Origin: Talpa occidentalis
Taxonomy: Eukaryota; Chordata; Mammalia; Eulipotyphla; Talpidae
Length of the DNA: 64,000 bases
NCBI RefSeq assembly: GCF_014898055.3
Contig: NW_023601322.1
Span: 74,614,740-74,678,739, forward strand
Reading direction: 5' to 3'
Shown: piece by piece, positions 22,501 through 33,780 of the stretch
Layout: every line of letters begins with the position of its first letter
Numbering within the stretch: position 1 is the first letter of the stretch
Notes under the pieces: model-generated
Told to the model about the DNA's origin: nothing
Databases searched by the model: none
The model's input: the letters and a program-made list of their open reading frames with translations, nothing else
Program-made: the position numbers and the translations under genes

Positions 22501-25500
22501 CTGTAAGATCTTTGTGGGGATGAAATGGGACAATTGCATACAAAGCACTTAGCATATTGCCTGGCACACAGAAAATGCTCATTGGGTGAATGGCTTGGGT
22601 GGGATTCTGGCTTCACCCGTTCCCCTATTCCGGAACTTCCCTGCTCTGTGGTGGCGTATCATCTATCATGGGCTCTGCCTCTCAGAGAGCCCGCCAGCTG
22701 CTAATGTGGTTGTTGAAGCCTCAGTAGGTTAGTCAGCAGAATGGTCATAACATCTGCTTGCTCATCAGCCCCTGTGTGATTTGGTCAGAATCTGAACACG
22801 GAACTTGGATTGGAGGTGAGCAGATGGCAGATGAACAGATGGCACCTCCCAGAGGCCAAACTCCAGCTGTCTGTTGGTCTGGAGAACACAGGCTGAGGGG
22901 TGCTGACCTGGATCTCAGCCCAAGGAAACCTTTCCGTATCACCATCCTTCCTCCACTCTGGGCTGGGCCAAGCACCTCCTATGTTCCCAAGTCAGGCCTG
23001 GGAGGAGGGTCCCCTATAACTCAACTGGCCCTGAAGCCCCAGTTGGCTCTGTCCCCTGCCACTTGGATTGCCTTCCAGGGTACCCTGTGCTGATCAGGGC
23101 CAACTGTGGTTTTCTCCTCCTCTGATGACTTCAGCTGGGTCCACTCCCTCCCTCACCCCCCTGCAGGCAGAGGCTGGGAGCAGTGTAGGGACAATGGGTC
23201 CTGTGTCTGTGTTACCCAGGACACGCCATGGCCCTGCGGGGGCTGGGTAGGGGTATTTCTGTCACCACTCATGGAGCTCATGACCTTTTAAGTACAAAAG
23301 GGGGACAGCAGCTGAGGGGCTGCCCTGTTCTTTGTGGAAAATGCCTTCACCTCCAGGCCCAGCCATTGGCAGCCTAATCTTTGAGGAGGTTAGTGAGGGA
23401 AAGTGTGGCGGTAGGGAGAGCTGCTCTCATTCCCAGTCTCCCAGGCTCACTGACCCTGCACCTCACCTAGAGGTCTTAACAGGGATGAGCTTCAGATTCC
23501 AAAGCTCAAGTCTCCTAGTCTACCCAACCTTGCACTCACACATGACCAGTGGGCCTGCCTGCCCCATGTCAAGTCTGGCCAATTTGGCTATACACCTCTG
23601 GGTGTAGGGTCCATGGAACTACCAGTGCAAGCCTTGGTGACTTATAGGGGTGGCCATGAATCTCTACAGGAACTACTGGCTCCTGGGTAGAGGAACTGGA
23701 GAGTTTTCTGAGGCCCTGAGCATCACTTCATCCGTCACCTCTGCCCTCCCACCCCGGAGACCTTTCTGTTCTCTGAACTAGGTCTTTGTGTGTGCTTCCT
23801 GGCACACTTCCTCTTTTCATGCCCCTTTGCCTGCCATATTCTTCCCAGGCTTTTGGGTCTGAACTTGGATACCCCCTCCTGCAGGAAGCCCTCTCTGACC
23901 TCTTGGCTGAATCATGTGCCTACTCTGTACTGCTACTTCAGCCCCTGGCTTCCAACATCCCAGAACTGCCTTGCCCCTTCCAGAATGGGCACTTGCTGGC
24001 ATGTGGTCAGCATCTCATCTCAGGGATGCCAGCAAAGGCAAGATAGGGAATACATATCATTGCCAGATAGGGATTGGAGTAGATGGTGAGGGAGAGGACA
24101 TGGCAGATCCTTCTCTCTGGTCTTGGGAAGTCTCCTCTCCCTGCCCTGGTCACTTTTCCCCCATGGTGAGACAGTAGACATGAGCAAACCCTGGAGGCCA
24201 TGGTCCCACATACTGGATCCTGTGGTTCTGACTCCATCATGCATAAGTCCAGTCTCTACCTCGACCAAACCCTGTGGTGCAGAGATGCTGAGCAGTCTCA
24301 GCATCCTAGAGCAGCTTGTCCTGAGGACAGCACCCTCCTGTCATCTACATAGATACTAGAGCAGACATGTATGCAGCCTGAGGTTGGTTTCGTGCAATCT
24401 CAGGATGGCTAGGGAAAAACTAATGTTTTGGATAGGGCAAGGGAGTACCTCATGTTCTCAGTTAGCCCTGTGGCTTGAGGATGACTCAGGCCAGATGGAC
24501 GCTGAAGACTAGGGGGAACCAGAAGATTACCCAATAGCCTGAATTGCCCCCCACACACCCTCAAACTGGTGACTTCTTTCTGGTTTGGCACCAAAGTGAA
24601 CCCCCAGAGGGTAAATAGTAACTGAGCCAAGGCCTAGCCTAGTCCCTGCCCTCCATCTTTGTCTTAGATCCAGGACTGCCTGGAAGATAGGCAGTGCCCC
24701 CAGCAGGTGCCCCTCATGTGGGGAGTACAGGCTGTACCACGGACATGGCCCAAAGAAGTCTCTAGCTTGATACCTGAGAGCCACTGTGAAGTGAACCTGT
24801 AGACCAGGCCCAGCCTTCTGCCCTGGGCTCACTTTGAGTCAGGCAGTGTATGTACATACCTGGACATCAGGGTCGATGTGGATCCTGTGTGCCTGTGCCT
24901 TGCTGTCCTCTGGGGCATTAGGCCAGCTCCTGACCTCAGGCCTGTGGCAGGAATTTCGGATAGTCAGATATGTGTTTACCATGCCCAGGAACCAGGTCAA
25001 GAGCAAGAGGGGCTGGGCTGTGGGGGCTGAGCCACCCAGAATCAGGCCTGGTATCCTGCTGTGCTGATCCTGTCACCCCTGTGCTTTTCCTTGGTGACTA
25101 ATGTAACAAGGAGACACAACTCTCGATCTGCCACTGTCGTGGGGTGGGACCATGTGTCTCTCCTCCTCCAGTGGCTCCATGTCTCTCTCTCCTCTAGTTC
25201 CTAGAGAGACTGCATCAGAAGCCCTGCCGCTTCCCCATCCTTCTATCTTCATATGGAAGCTCAGCAAAAAGTGGCCCATCTGAGAGCAGGGGGAGCCAGG
25301 CCTCACACATTGATCAGTTAGGAGTCCATCCACTGGCCCCTCTTCCATCCACTGCGTCCAGCCAGGCCTGGGGTCAGGCATTCATGGGCTCTGGGGGAGG
25401 TGGAATGAAGGCTCAGAGGGGTGCACCTCCCCTCCTGTGGCTGCCGGGAGAGTCATCACCAATGTCTGCCCAGCCCAGATGGGAAACAGGCCATTAGGAA

Positions 25501-28500
25501 ATTCCTGCTTCGCCATAGAAACCAAAAGCCAAACACCACTCGAGAGAGAGAAAAACATCATAAACCTGCCATAAGCGAAGCAGGCAGGGAGGGCCCAGAG
25601 GTTACAGGCCCGGAGTCTAGTCCTGCCCCTCTGTAGCCCTGTGAGAAGGGAGGCTGACAGGGAGCATGGACCCTGGACTGGCGAGTGAATATAAAGTGAG
25701 ACTGATTAGACCAAAGGCGACTAATGTTCCACTCTACCCTGGAAGGCCTCCTGGGGCTTCTTGAGGCCTTACCACTAGGCCAGCAGCTCAATCTTGCCTC
25801 TCTCCCTGACTCAGTCGAGGGCTTTATATACTCTCTCTACCTATAGCCCACACTCACTCTGTGCTTCCTCGCCTTTGCCCCCTCAGGTGACCTCCCCTCC
25901 ATTGCTTTTGGGATGCCTGTGGCAACAAGGCTCTGCTATTCCAGGGCAACATCATCCCCACTGGGCTCCAGCTTCAGTCCCCTCAACCAGGCTCCCAAGC
26001 GACAGTCCTAACTCACAGGTCTAACTGTGGCTTCTACCACCCAGAACTAGGCTGGGAGCCCAGGATGTCTCACATGGCTATTTGGTCTTATACTTCCCTG
26101 AAGTTCTACCCAAAAGAGAAGTACAAGTCTGTGGTCTAAGGGTCAGAGCCGTGAGGGTGACCCAAGGCATAAGATCAGTATGAAGGGATTATTCATGTGT
26201 CAGTCTCCATCCCCAGGCCTCCACCTCAGGCAAGGAAGGTGGCTCCATCTCTAAACAAAGTCTCAGCCAAAGCATGACCTGTGAAAATGCATCTGGTAGC
26301 ACATAGAGCAGGAACCCTACAGAGGCCCAAGATTGGTACTGAGCCAGGAAGTTCCTGGATCTATAGAACCTGACCAGGAAGTGTGGGCTAACTTGGATAG
26401 TTGGATACCTGCTATGAATTCTAGGCATAATGAAGACTTATCATTCTATGGGAAGTCTGGAGGATTAGGACCCTCTGTACACAGAGTGTGGCTGGGTAAG
26501 CTGGCCCAGGTGGAGCTCTGGGGGTGTGGGCACAGAGCATCTCCCTTCCGTCAGCTCACCAGCCTGATCCTCCAAACAGCCCGGTGGAGAGGAGAGATTA
26601 AGAGGGGTAGACTGGGGTCTTCAGGATCCAAGCATAGGTCCTAGCAAAGTAGGCAGGATAGACAGGGGGGGTCAGAGGCCTTGCAGGTGAAAAGAATCTC
26701 AGGAGAAGAAATGTTAGTGTAGAGGGTCAAGGTCACCCCCATATCTTGATACATTAGAATGTGCATGTGTGAGAATTGGGGGTAGGAAACTAGAGAACAG
26801 AACCTTGGGTTTCCACCTCAGTCCCAGCAGACCTGATACATCATTTCACTCCATCCCCAGATCATAAGACAGTCTCCATTTTGGAGTAGAGGAAGTTAAG
26901 GAAGATGACGCAGTTCTCAAGTGCAGATCTGAGGCTGGAACCCTCAGAGAATGTTCTCTAACCTGCTTCATGGCCAGGTGGCATTTGGGGGCCTGAAACT
27001 CCAGAGAGGAACAGGTCGATGGACCCCTGGCCCCATCAGGCCTGGCTTGGAACAAATGAGAAGGGAAGGAAGGAAGGAAGGAAGGAAGGAAGGGGATCTC
27101 CACCCTGGCCCTAGTACCCTCCCCTGACATCACTCCCTCTGGGAACCTCCTGACTCAGTCCTCCTATGACCCCACCCCCACCCCCACCCCACTACCACCA
27201 GGGCTGCTCTTGTTCAGCCACACAGAGTCAAAGCCGGAGGTGAGTCAGGGCCCAGGAACCCAGCCAAGTGGGGCGGCCTCAGAGGCCACTCATGGGCAGA
27301 GCAGTACTGACATTTCCCCATCCTACCCATATCTCAATCTGGGAGAGGTGAATGTAATCCTATTTTATGGGGAAGGAAACCCAGGCTCACAGAGGTCATC
27401 CCACAGAGTCTGGATGAGGACCAGCTCTGTTGACCTCCCAAGCCAGGGTCTCCTCACTATGTGCCAGGTGGAGTGTACAAGGCCCTAGACTTGTAGCTGG
27501 GCCCACTCAGCACCAAGAATATATATAGTCAGGGGCCCCAACTCCAACCTCTGCCTGGGCCAGGCATAAATGGGAGCTACTTAAGGAAACTTCCCACCAT
27601 GTTTAATGGCCTTACGCCAATGGATCACTCCCTGCTCTGCTGGCTCTCAGGCATGGTTAGCGGTGTGGTTTGGAGAGGCTTTGCCCATACATGGCCACAG
27701 GGGCTTGTGGAAAGTCCTTGTTAGCAGTGAAAATGGCAGAGCTGGGTAGTTTTGTCTGACTTCTCTGGATCCAGGCAGGATCAGGGGACTAGAGATCTGA
27801 TGCATCTAGGACCTGACTATTGTCAGAACTGAACAAAGTCCAAGAGACCTAAGCCTTAAGCAAGGCTAGGGGATACCCCTGATGGACCTTTCATCCTAGA
27901 TCCTCTGTCTAGGGCAGAGGTGTAAGTCAGAGCAGGCACAGCTGAGGCAGGGCAGCTGTATAGCTAGTGGCAGTGATCAGCAGCCACATAAAGGAGTGGA
28001 GTGTTTAAAAGTGAGAGATATGTGAAGTCAAATTTTGCTTCCCGTGCCCTCACTATGTGTCTTTAAGCACCCTCTAAACTTTCTGAGCCTTGGTCATCTC
28101 ATTTGTAAAGTGGGGACTACGTTAGCTTTTACATTATTAAGTTGGTTTGAGAGTTAAGTGAGGTGTTAGATAAGAGACTGCTTTGAAATGGTCATCAAAC
28201 ATGTCACTTGGATGAGGAAAGAACTGGAATCAACCCCCCAAGGCTACCCCAGGTCTTAATTCAGACCTGATTTTGGATGCCTACCCCCTACTGTAAGTAC
28301 CCCAATACATTTCAGCCCTAAGTTAAAAAGGGGCTTCTTCCCTTCTTAAGTCCCCCTCGCTCCATAAAAGGACATCCTAGAACTCCAAGGAAGCACTGCT
28401 CCTTAGGACCTGCGTGCCAGGGAGCTGAGGTAGAGTGGGGTCCAGCTCACCCAGGATGCTGACCATCCAAAATTTATCTTCCCTTAAGCCTTCCCACTTC

Positions 28501-31500
28501 CATCCCCCTGGCCCAGTCTGCCCTATGCATACCTGCTCACGGAGAGTGTGAGGTGGTCGTGGCAGCCCTTGATGCGGTTCTGAGCCTCCAGATGTGTCAT
28601 GAGCTCTGTGCTCTCCCCATTGATGGCTTGGATCAGGTCTCCGGGGCACAGGGCGGCCAGTGCAGCCTTGCTGCCAGCATGGACCTGTGAGGGACAAGCC
28701 AGATGGCCGAGCACAGTCATTATGCGGCCTTGCTTGAGACTCCTCCAAACTCAGGACCAGGCCAATGTGGCCCTGCTGCCACCGTGACCTGTGGGTGGGC
28801 AAACCAGGAGATAGGTTGTGTTTCCATGTGGCCTGGCTGTAGTCTCTGCCCCAAACATTCTCAACTCTAGCACCTGGAGGCCTGGTGGGGTTTGAGGGAG
28901 TCCCCCTCTGGGCTGGAACAAGTGGGCTGTCACCCCTGCAGTCTGCATATTTGCCAAGGACATATAAGGGACACAGGAACATGTGCTCTGCATGCATATA
29001 AAACATAGACAAGTCACAAATAACTACATCAACACTGCAACCAACCAGCCAGACAGCATAGCAGCTCCTTGACCTGACCTAAAACTCTTAATCTTGTCTC
29101 CCTACCTGTTTTCTCTCATTACCATCCTCCACATTCACCTCCACACAGCTACTCTTTGACCACACCACCTGAAACGTCTAGGAAGTACACACAGGTACTG
29201 TTCTATCTCGCCTCCATGCTTCTGCAGAGGCTGTTCCCTCTACCTGGAACACCTTTTCCTTTCACCCCAGGTTCTAATACCAGCTCACTCCTCCTCATTC
29301 TTCAGGTCTCAGCACAAAGGCCACTTCTCCTGGGAATTTTTCCTCCAGGCTCTTAGAGCACCCTCTCCATTATCACCCCTGCTCCCCTAGCATTGTAGTT
29401 ACTTCATTCTGGGTCTGTGGTATCACCTCCCCAGGCAAGTCCAGGGTCATTACTTCCAGCGGCCAGACTACACTTTTAGGTCACAATTTCGCCTCTATTT
29501 CCTCTATAGGACAGGCACCCAGGCCACCCCAGAGCTACTATTGGCACCCGAGGGTCAAGTGACATCCACATCTGGAGCCTCTTACAGTGCTGGTTAGGGT
29601 TAGATAGGTTCTCAGAGAGGTGTGAGCAAGCAGGCCAGGGGATTTCAGAAAACAGGGCACCTGTCATCCTGTCCCTGTCCTGGCACCCACTGGAAATAGA
29701 CTTCAGGTACCCTTCTTCTTACGCAGCCCCTCTAGCGGTGCACAATTGTGACTCAAGAGCAGCCAGTAACCCTGTTCCTACTGGTGGTGGTGGAAGCTCC
29801 TGAAAGCCAGCCGGGCTCAGGCTCAGCCTAACCAGTTCCAAGTTGTAGTAGACAAAGCTAAGAAGCCGGCAGATCCTTGGCTGGAGGCCTGGTATGGGCA
29901 CTACCTAAGCTGACCTGCCCTGAAATAAGCTACACCAAGGAATGTTCCTTTGGAGCATGATACCCTCAGCCAACCAGCCCTCCACTAACATTCACTCATA
30001 GGGTCTGGACACCTGCATTGTCCTGTTTTCCCAGGAGAGGCACCCCCTAGTTACCATGCCATCCTGTCCCCAAGGCCTTGCTCAGGGCCCCTCTCCTTCA
30101 TGCTACCTGCTCTGTGACAGGGCCTGGGCTCAGCCTAGCTCATGGCAAGCTCTCCACCACAGAGTGAGACAGTGGCTGTTGGCATTCCTATTTACAAAGG
30201 AAGAAAGAGAGGCTTGTGGAAAGGGGCACCTTGCACCATTTGCCACATTGGAGAGGAGCCTTATTCCTCAGGGGGGCGGCTAGTTGCAGGATGACTCAGT
30301 CTGCACAAGGGGTGCATTCAGGGCCCTGTGGGGGAAGGAAGTTCTAGAAAGCAGGGGTGGCTGGGACTCTGCCAGCTCCTCCAACTCGGGGAATTCTGGT
30401 CAGAGAGGGCACAGGGCCAGGAAAGCGTGACTCTCCAACCGCCTTTATATGCATTGTCTCATTAATCCTCAAGGCAGGTCCATTTCCGAGATGAGGAAAC
30501 CGAGGTCCAGAGATGCAGAATTGATAAATGGCACAATTCGGACTTCAGCCCAGGCCAACTGGTTTCAAGTACTATGCTCTTAACAACTGTGTTTTTCTGC
30601 AAAAAGGGAGTGAGGGGAGAGAGAGTCTTCCAGGTCGAAGGATCAGCAGGTACAATGGCCCATCTGGGGGAGAGAGTGAAAGGAGGTTCTTATGGCCAAA
30701 GCATCATTAGTGATGAGAGAGTGAAGCCAGAGAGGAAGTAGGGGCCAGGCCTTTCCGGCCACACAGGCCCAGGTAAGAAACCGGTGTTTCTTCTGGGTGC
30801 TTGGGAACCATGGAGAGAAGCAGGGAAATCACAGGACAGAGCTGAATTCAGGCCGATCCCTCTGGCTCAAGTACAGGATAAACAGACTGAAGGGAGGCAG
30901 AGGGGAGTGGCGAGGTCAGCTGGGTGGCTCAGGCAGGAGCCAGCCCCACACCTGTAGCAGCTACACTCCCAGCCTTTGCTCCAAGCCGCCTAGCCTAGGC
31001 TCTGGGCGGGGTGAGGGGGAACAACTCCAAGCCACAGTCAGAATCGGGTTCCCCGACATCCTGCACGGCAAATCAGACAGGCCTAGACTCCTGACCCTGC
31101 CCTGCTTCTTTGGATACATTACCTTAACTTCTCTGAGCCTCAGTGTCTCCATCTATAATATGAGGTCAGAGGGAGTCCTTACTTGTAAGGCCTGTCATGA
31201 GGACTAACTGAGAATCAGGGCGCAAGGCCCCTACAGGGCCCAGGACATAATAGTGCTCACTCCAGGCACCAATTGCCGGAGGCTGGTACCAACATCCATT
31301 TGGGAGGGGCCTGGCATGATGTACATACTCAGCAAGACCAGCCATCACTATAGTTTGTACTGGCCAGTGTTCTTGGGTTTTTTTCTGAGGCTTTGTGAGC
31401 TGAGGTTGCAAGGCACCAGCCCTACCAGGTAGCCAGCCTCCTCCCTGTCTGAGTGTGATTGTCCCCACTGGGTGGAGGCCACCCTGGAAGCTTGGGAGGG

Positions 31501-33415
31501 GTCGGTCTTAAGCCCCCTTATTGAAGACACTCCCACCCTATTATCAATGTCTGTAGACCTGCTCCTGAGGTACCTGCTGGGCAAGTTGTGGCCTGTGCCT
31601 CCCAAGCCTTGTAAATCTCCCCGGATCCCACCCAAACCCAGGCTCAGCCATCCTGGCTCCTGGGGCCTGGTTGCTGCCGCGTGACTTTGGGGGACAAGGG
31701 GGGGGTCTTCCTGGCAAATGCTCTCCCTGCCTGCCTGCTTCCCAGGGGCCTGCATCCAAACAAGGCTGTGGCGGCAGTGGCTGCTGCTGCTGCTGCCGCT
31801 GCTGCTGTGACGTGTGGAGGCCTTTCCTCGGCAGGCAGGCGGCCGCGTGGACAACAGATGTCTCTGCTCTCTGCCGCCTGCGGCCGTCAGCCGCCGCCAC
31901 TGAGCCTGTCAGCGGCCTCACGCCCAGGGTGCCTGGCCCACCGGCCAGCCCAGTGCCCCCAGCAGCCCGCCTCAGAGGACACAAAAGCAAGACTCACACA
32001 GGCAGACACAGGCACTCACACACGCATGTACCCAGCAAGACTCTCTCAAGGAAGTGGGAGATGAAAGGCCCCTGAATGTGTGGGAGGCCCACCTCATTCT
32101 GCCCCAGGGACCTGGAGGTGGGGTAAGGGCGGATGAGGGAAGCCTCCCAAGACAGCTGGGCCTGCCTGTCACCCTGGCCCCCAGAAATGAAGTCTGTGAT
32201 TCCACACTCCACTGGGAGCCCACCCCCTCTGAAGAACCGGGAAGAAGTCTCTAAAAGCTTCAGCTTGGTGCAGCCCCCATTGTGAGAGTTGGTAGTAGGG
32301 GGTGGCGGGGGTGGGGGGTTGGGTTCTCAGTTATCTGACAGACTCCCCACAAGCAGAGTAGCCTGGGTAGGGGCAAAGAATGGTCTCAGATGGCCACAGG
32401 TCCTCTCTGTTCCCTCCAGACTGGGAGTCCTTTAAGGGCACTCCTTTTCTCTGTTCTCTCCTTTTCTGCCCCGTGGGCTCAGACCCCCTACTATGGGACC
32501 CCAGGCTGGGGCAGGATTCTGTCTCCCCCAGACCAGGCACCCCCTCTGGCAGGGCCTGAGTCCTCTGTTCCTCTATCCTTCTCAGACTAGCCACCCCACC
32601 AGGGTTGTGACCCTTCCTCGTCTTTCTCTGTCCTAAGGGCAGTGCCTGAGAAAATGGGATGTTGAGAACCTTGAGAAAATGTGCCAGGGTCATCGGAGCT
32701 TCTGGCCTCATATTGTCTGGTGGCGAGGGGTCTTACAACTTGAGAGCCAAGTCTCTCCTACCCCTGGAAACCAAAAGTTCCCCTGGGTCACTTCCCCTTT
32801 GACTGAGTTCATGACAAGGGACTGACCAAAACCCAGAATGTGGAAGTGGATGGATCTTTCTCTTTGGGGATTCAGTGAGGACCCCAGACCTCCCTGAGGT
32901 CACCCAGCTCTCCCTGGGACCCTTGACAGGAAAAGGAGATTTTCTCAGTCATTTTGTCCCACAGCTTCAGGCTGGTTTCAGGCACTTCTGGGTCTCTCTA
33001 AAAACGTTCAGACCCCTGGCCCATGTCTGTGGCTCCTCCCTGACCTGTAGTGACTCCCCCAAAGTGAGGCCAGCAGGGCTGCTGCTGTGTGAACTCCTGG
33101 GGGATCCTCCACAGGACAAGGCAGGCAGGCCCGGCAGAAGGGAGGAATGATTTGGGGGCGGCATTGCCCTGGCTGGAAGTCTCCTGTACAGCTTTCGGGT
33201 CACCCCAGGCCAACCCTTGCCCTTCCAGCCTTGGGGACGTCGAGGATAGCGCCCGGGGAGGACCGCGAGGACCGGGTCTCAGATCCAGGACCTCCCCGCC
33301 GCCCCGCGGCTGCCGGACTCACCCGAGAGATGGTGAGGGGCGCGCTGAAGTCTCGGCCGCCCACCAGGCGGAAGCCCCAGGGCGAAGGGCCGCGCAGGGT
33401 CACGGAGTGGGGCAT
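19378..33415 (-). CDS. PDLIM4: PDLIM4 (RIL), complete coding sequence in seven exons, 331 aa
   Basis: PDLIM4 is an actin-cytoskeleton adaptor of the ALP/Enigma family. Its N-terminal PDZ domain binds alpha-actinin and its C-terminal LIM domain is a zinc-binding protein-interaction module. The coding join on the minus strand is 33415-33323, 28684-28533, 24941-24860, 20657-20476, 20292-20129, 19828-19711, 19582-19378 (996 nt with stop). All introns are GT...AG and phases agree at every junction. The PDZ domain spans about residues 1-83, with the carboxylate-loop motif PWGF at 12-15. A Ser/Pro-rich linker follows, and the LIM domain spans 256-306 with ligands C256, C259, H276, C279, C282, C285, C303, H306. 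Intron lengths are 4638, 3591, 4202, 183, 300 and 128 nt. The human protein is 330 residues as I recall, so the gene looks intact. The same orientation as SLC22A4 matches human gene order. Confidence 0.96.
19711..19828 (-). CDS. PDLIM4: PDLIM4 coding exon 6 (start of the LIM domain)
   Basis: It encodes [18 protein letters not shown], then [20 protein letters not shown], reaching the first zinc-ligand pair C256-x2-C259. The acceptor is CCTTTCAG and the donor GTAAGT. The phase-2 end splits valine 264 with the last exon. Confidence 0.95.
20129..20292 (-). CDS. PDLIM4: PDLIM4 coding exon 5 (linker)
   Basis: It begins by completing a serine, then reads [25 protein letters not shown] and [18 protein letters not shown]. 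This conserved block sits before the LIM domain. The acceptor is TTGCCCAG and the donor GTAAGA. Only 183 nt separate it from exon 4 and 300 nt from exon 6, so exons 4-7 form a compact 3' cluster. Confidence 0.95.
20476..20657 (-). CDS. PDLIM4: PDLIM4 coding exon 4 (Ser/Pro-rich linker)
   Basis: The acceptor is CTCTCCTAG and the donor GTATTG. It encodes a Ser/Pro/Gly-rich linker starting [11 protein letters not shown], passing [11 protein letters not shown] and ending ...LHVSPPH plus two bases of a serine codon. GSPYGQPPR and VPHNGSS are recognisable PDLIM4 blocks. The middle is the most diverged part of the protein compared with what I remember of human, as expected for a disordered linker. 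Confidence 0.93.
22031..22064. repeat. CAG-type trinucleotide run in PDLIM4 intron 3
   Basis: CGGCGGCAGCAGCAGCAGCAA followed by CAGCAGCAGCAGG. Short and interrupted. Confidence 0.9.
22380..22600 (+). mobile_element. MIR SINE, plus strand
   Basis: It contains the MIR core in order: TTTGAGTCCCAGCTCTATCA, TGGGCAAGTCACCT, TTTTCATCTGTGTAATGGGG, then CTTAGCATATTGCCTGGCAC and an AATG-type end. It is well preserved for this ancient family. Confidence 0.88.
24860..24941 (-). CDS. PDLIM4: PDLIM4 coding exon 3 (linker)
   Basis: This short exon of 82 nt has no long open frame of its own and was found by reading splice sites. The acceptor is CTGCCACAG and the donor GTATGTAC. Its residues run [12 protein letters not shown]...[11 protein letters not shown], closely matching the human linker segment as I recall it (PEGRSWPSAPDD...IDPEIQ). 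The first base completes the arginine of SVSR. It begins the low-complexity linker between PDZ and LIM. Confidence 0.93.
27064..27094. repeat. GGAA tetranucleotide run
   Basis: About seven GGAA units in PDLIM4 intron 2. GGAA runs are potential binding tracts for ETS-family factors, but nothing here shows use. Confidence 0.9.
28040..28175 (+). mobile_element. MIR-like fragment
   Basis: TCTGAGCCTTGGTCATCTCATTTGTAAAG...GGGACTACG...TGAGAGTTAAGTGAGG in MIR order. Confidence 0.75.
28533..28684 (-). CDS. PDLIM4: PDLIM4 coding exon 2 (rest of the PDZ domain)
   Basis: It starts [20 protein letters not shown] after a ...CACAG acceptor and ends ...HLTLSVS plus two bases before GTATGC. It encodes 50 codons plus two bases and is essentially identical to the mammalian PDLIM4 PDZ core (INGE...[12 protein letters not shown]), showing strong constraint. 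The arginine at the end of SVSR is split across the next junction. Confidence 0.96.
29190..29460. mobile_element. L2-like fragment
   Basis: TCTGCAGAGGCTGTTCCCTC, CTGGAACACC, CTTCAGGTCTCAGCACAAAG and GGGAATTTTTCCTCC are in L2 order. Confidence 0.7.
30430..30595 (-). mobile_element. MIR-like fragment
   Basis: TGAGGAAACCGAGGTCCAGAG followed by a TGGCACAATTCGGACTTCAG and GGTTTCAAGTACTATGCTC order, as in MIR antisense. Confidence 0.7.
31100..31230 (+). mobile_element. MIR-like fragment
   Basis: CTTCTCTGAGCCTCAGTGTC, TCCATCTATAATATGAGG and a GTCATGAGGACTAACTGAG end. Confidence 0.7.
31776..31807. repeat. GCT-type trinucleotide run in PDLIM4 intron 1
   Basis: GGCTGCTGCTGCTGCTGCC followed by GCTGCTGCTG, in a CpG-rich patch. 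On the minus strand this reads as CAG repeats. Confidence 0.9.
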
Positions 33416-33780
33416 CGCGGGCCGGGGCCGCCGCCGAGCCGGAGCCGGACACTGAGGAGCCTCCGCCGAAGCCGCCGCCGCCGCCTGGACGCCGCGCCCC
33501 GCCCCCGGCCCGCCCGCCCCCGAGCCCCTCCGCCCAGCCCCCGCCCCGCTCCCCGCGCGCCCGGATTGGCCCCGCGGCCCGCCCGACCCTCCCACTTAGG
33601 GGGCTCTGAGGACCGCCCCTCAGCCCCGGCTGCCCGTAGCCCGGCGCCCCCTCAGGATTCTGAGCCCCCCAGAGTGGGGCCGCCCCGACGTCCTGGCTCC
33701 TGCCCGGGCCTCCGCTCCGGGGCCGTGAACCTGCGCCCGGCCCCAGAAGCGCAGGCACAGGCCCTTTGAAGTCGCTTCTG
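33200..33780 (-). promoter_or_regulatory. PDLIM4: PDLIM4 CpG-island promoter and 5' UTR
   Basis: A dense CpG block surrounds PDLIM4 exon 1 and continues about 350 nt upstream of the ATG, with CCGCCGCCG runs in the likely 5' UTR (33440-33490) and no TATA box. The start site is not determinable by eye. In human this promoter is known as a CpG island that is methylated in tumours. Long open frames on both strands here are GC artefacts. Confidence 0.8.
33323..33415 (-). CDS. PDLIM4: PDLIM4 coding exon 1 (residues 1-31)
   Basis: It opens [17 protein letters not shown] and ends ...LTISR at a GTGAGT donor (33322-33317), phase 0. It encodes the first half of the PDZ domain, including the PWGF carboxylate-binding loop. 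The start was chosen because the residues match PDLIM4 from the first methionine and the upstream sequence is GC-rich 5' UTR. Confidence 0.95.

Larger units (their letters stand above)
20658..24859 (-). other. PDLIM4: PDLIM4 intron 3
   Basis: This intron of about 4.2 kb contains a plus-oriented MIR (about 22380-22600), a CAG-type trinucleotide run at 22031-22064 and L2-like sequence near 23.77-24.0 kb. I see no additional exon. The SINE family common elsewhere in the window is absent. Confidence 0.8.
24942..28532 (-). other. PDLIM4: PDLIM4 intron 2
   Basis: This intron of about 3.6 kb contains a GGAA tetranucleotide run (27064-27094), a C-rich run (27172-27192), and MIR-like fragments around 27350-27440 and 28050-28170. 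No alternative exon is evident. Confidence 0.75.
28685..33322 (-). other. PDLIM4: PDLIM4 intron 1
   Basis: This intron of about 4.6 kb carries L2-like sequence (about 29190-29460), two MIR-like fragments (30430-30590 and 31100-31230), an older unclassified repeat (30600-30780) and a GCT trinucleotide run (31776-31807) in a locally CpG-rich patch (31.75-31.97 kb). No coding exon is recognisable. The patch might be an intragenic regulatory element, but nothing in the sequence proves it. Confidence 0.7.

Noticed and set aside
22908..22935. Candidate PDLIM4 exon 3 ending GCTGAGATCCAG before GTCAG
   Set aside because: The upstream residues (RFPWAEIQ) do not match PDLIM4; the true exon with [10 protein letters not shown] is at 24860-24941.
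28377..29012. 211-residue minus-strand frame overlapping PDLIM4 exon 2
   Set aside because: It is in a different frame from the PDZ exon and runs through intron sequence; only exon 28533-28684 is real.
33089..33769. 226-residue plus-strand frame over the PDLIM4 promoter
   Set aside because: GC-driven shadow antisense to PDLIM4 exon 1, with Pro/Arg-rich composition and no family.
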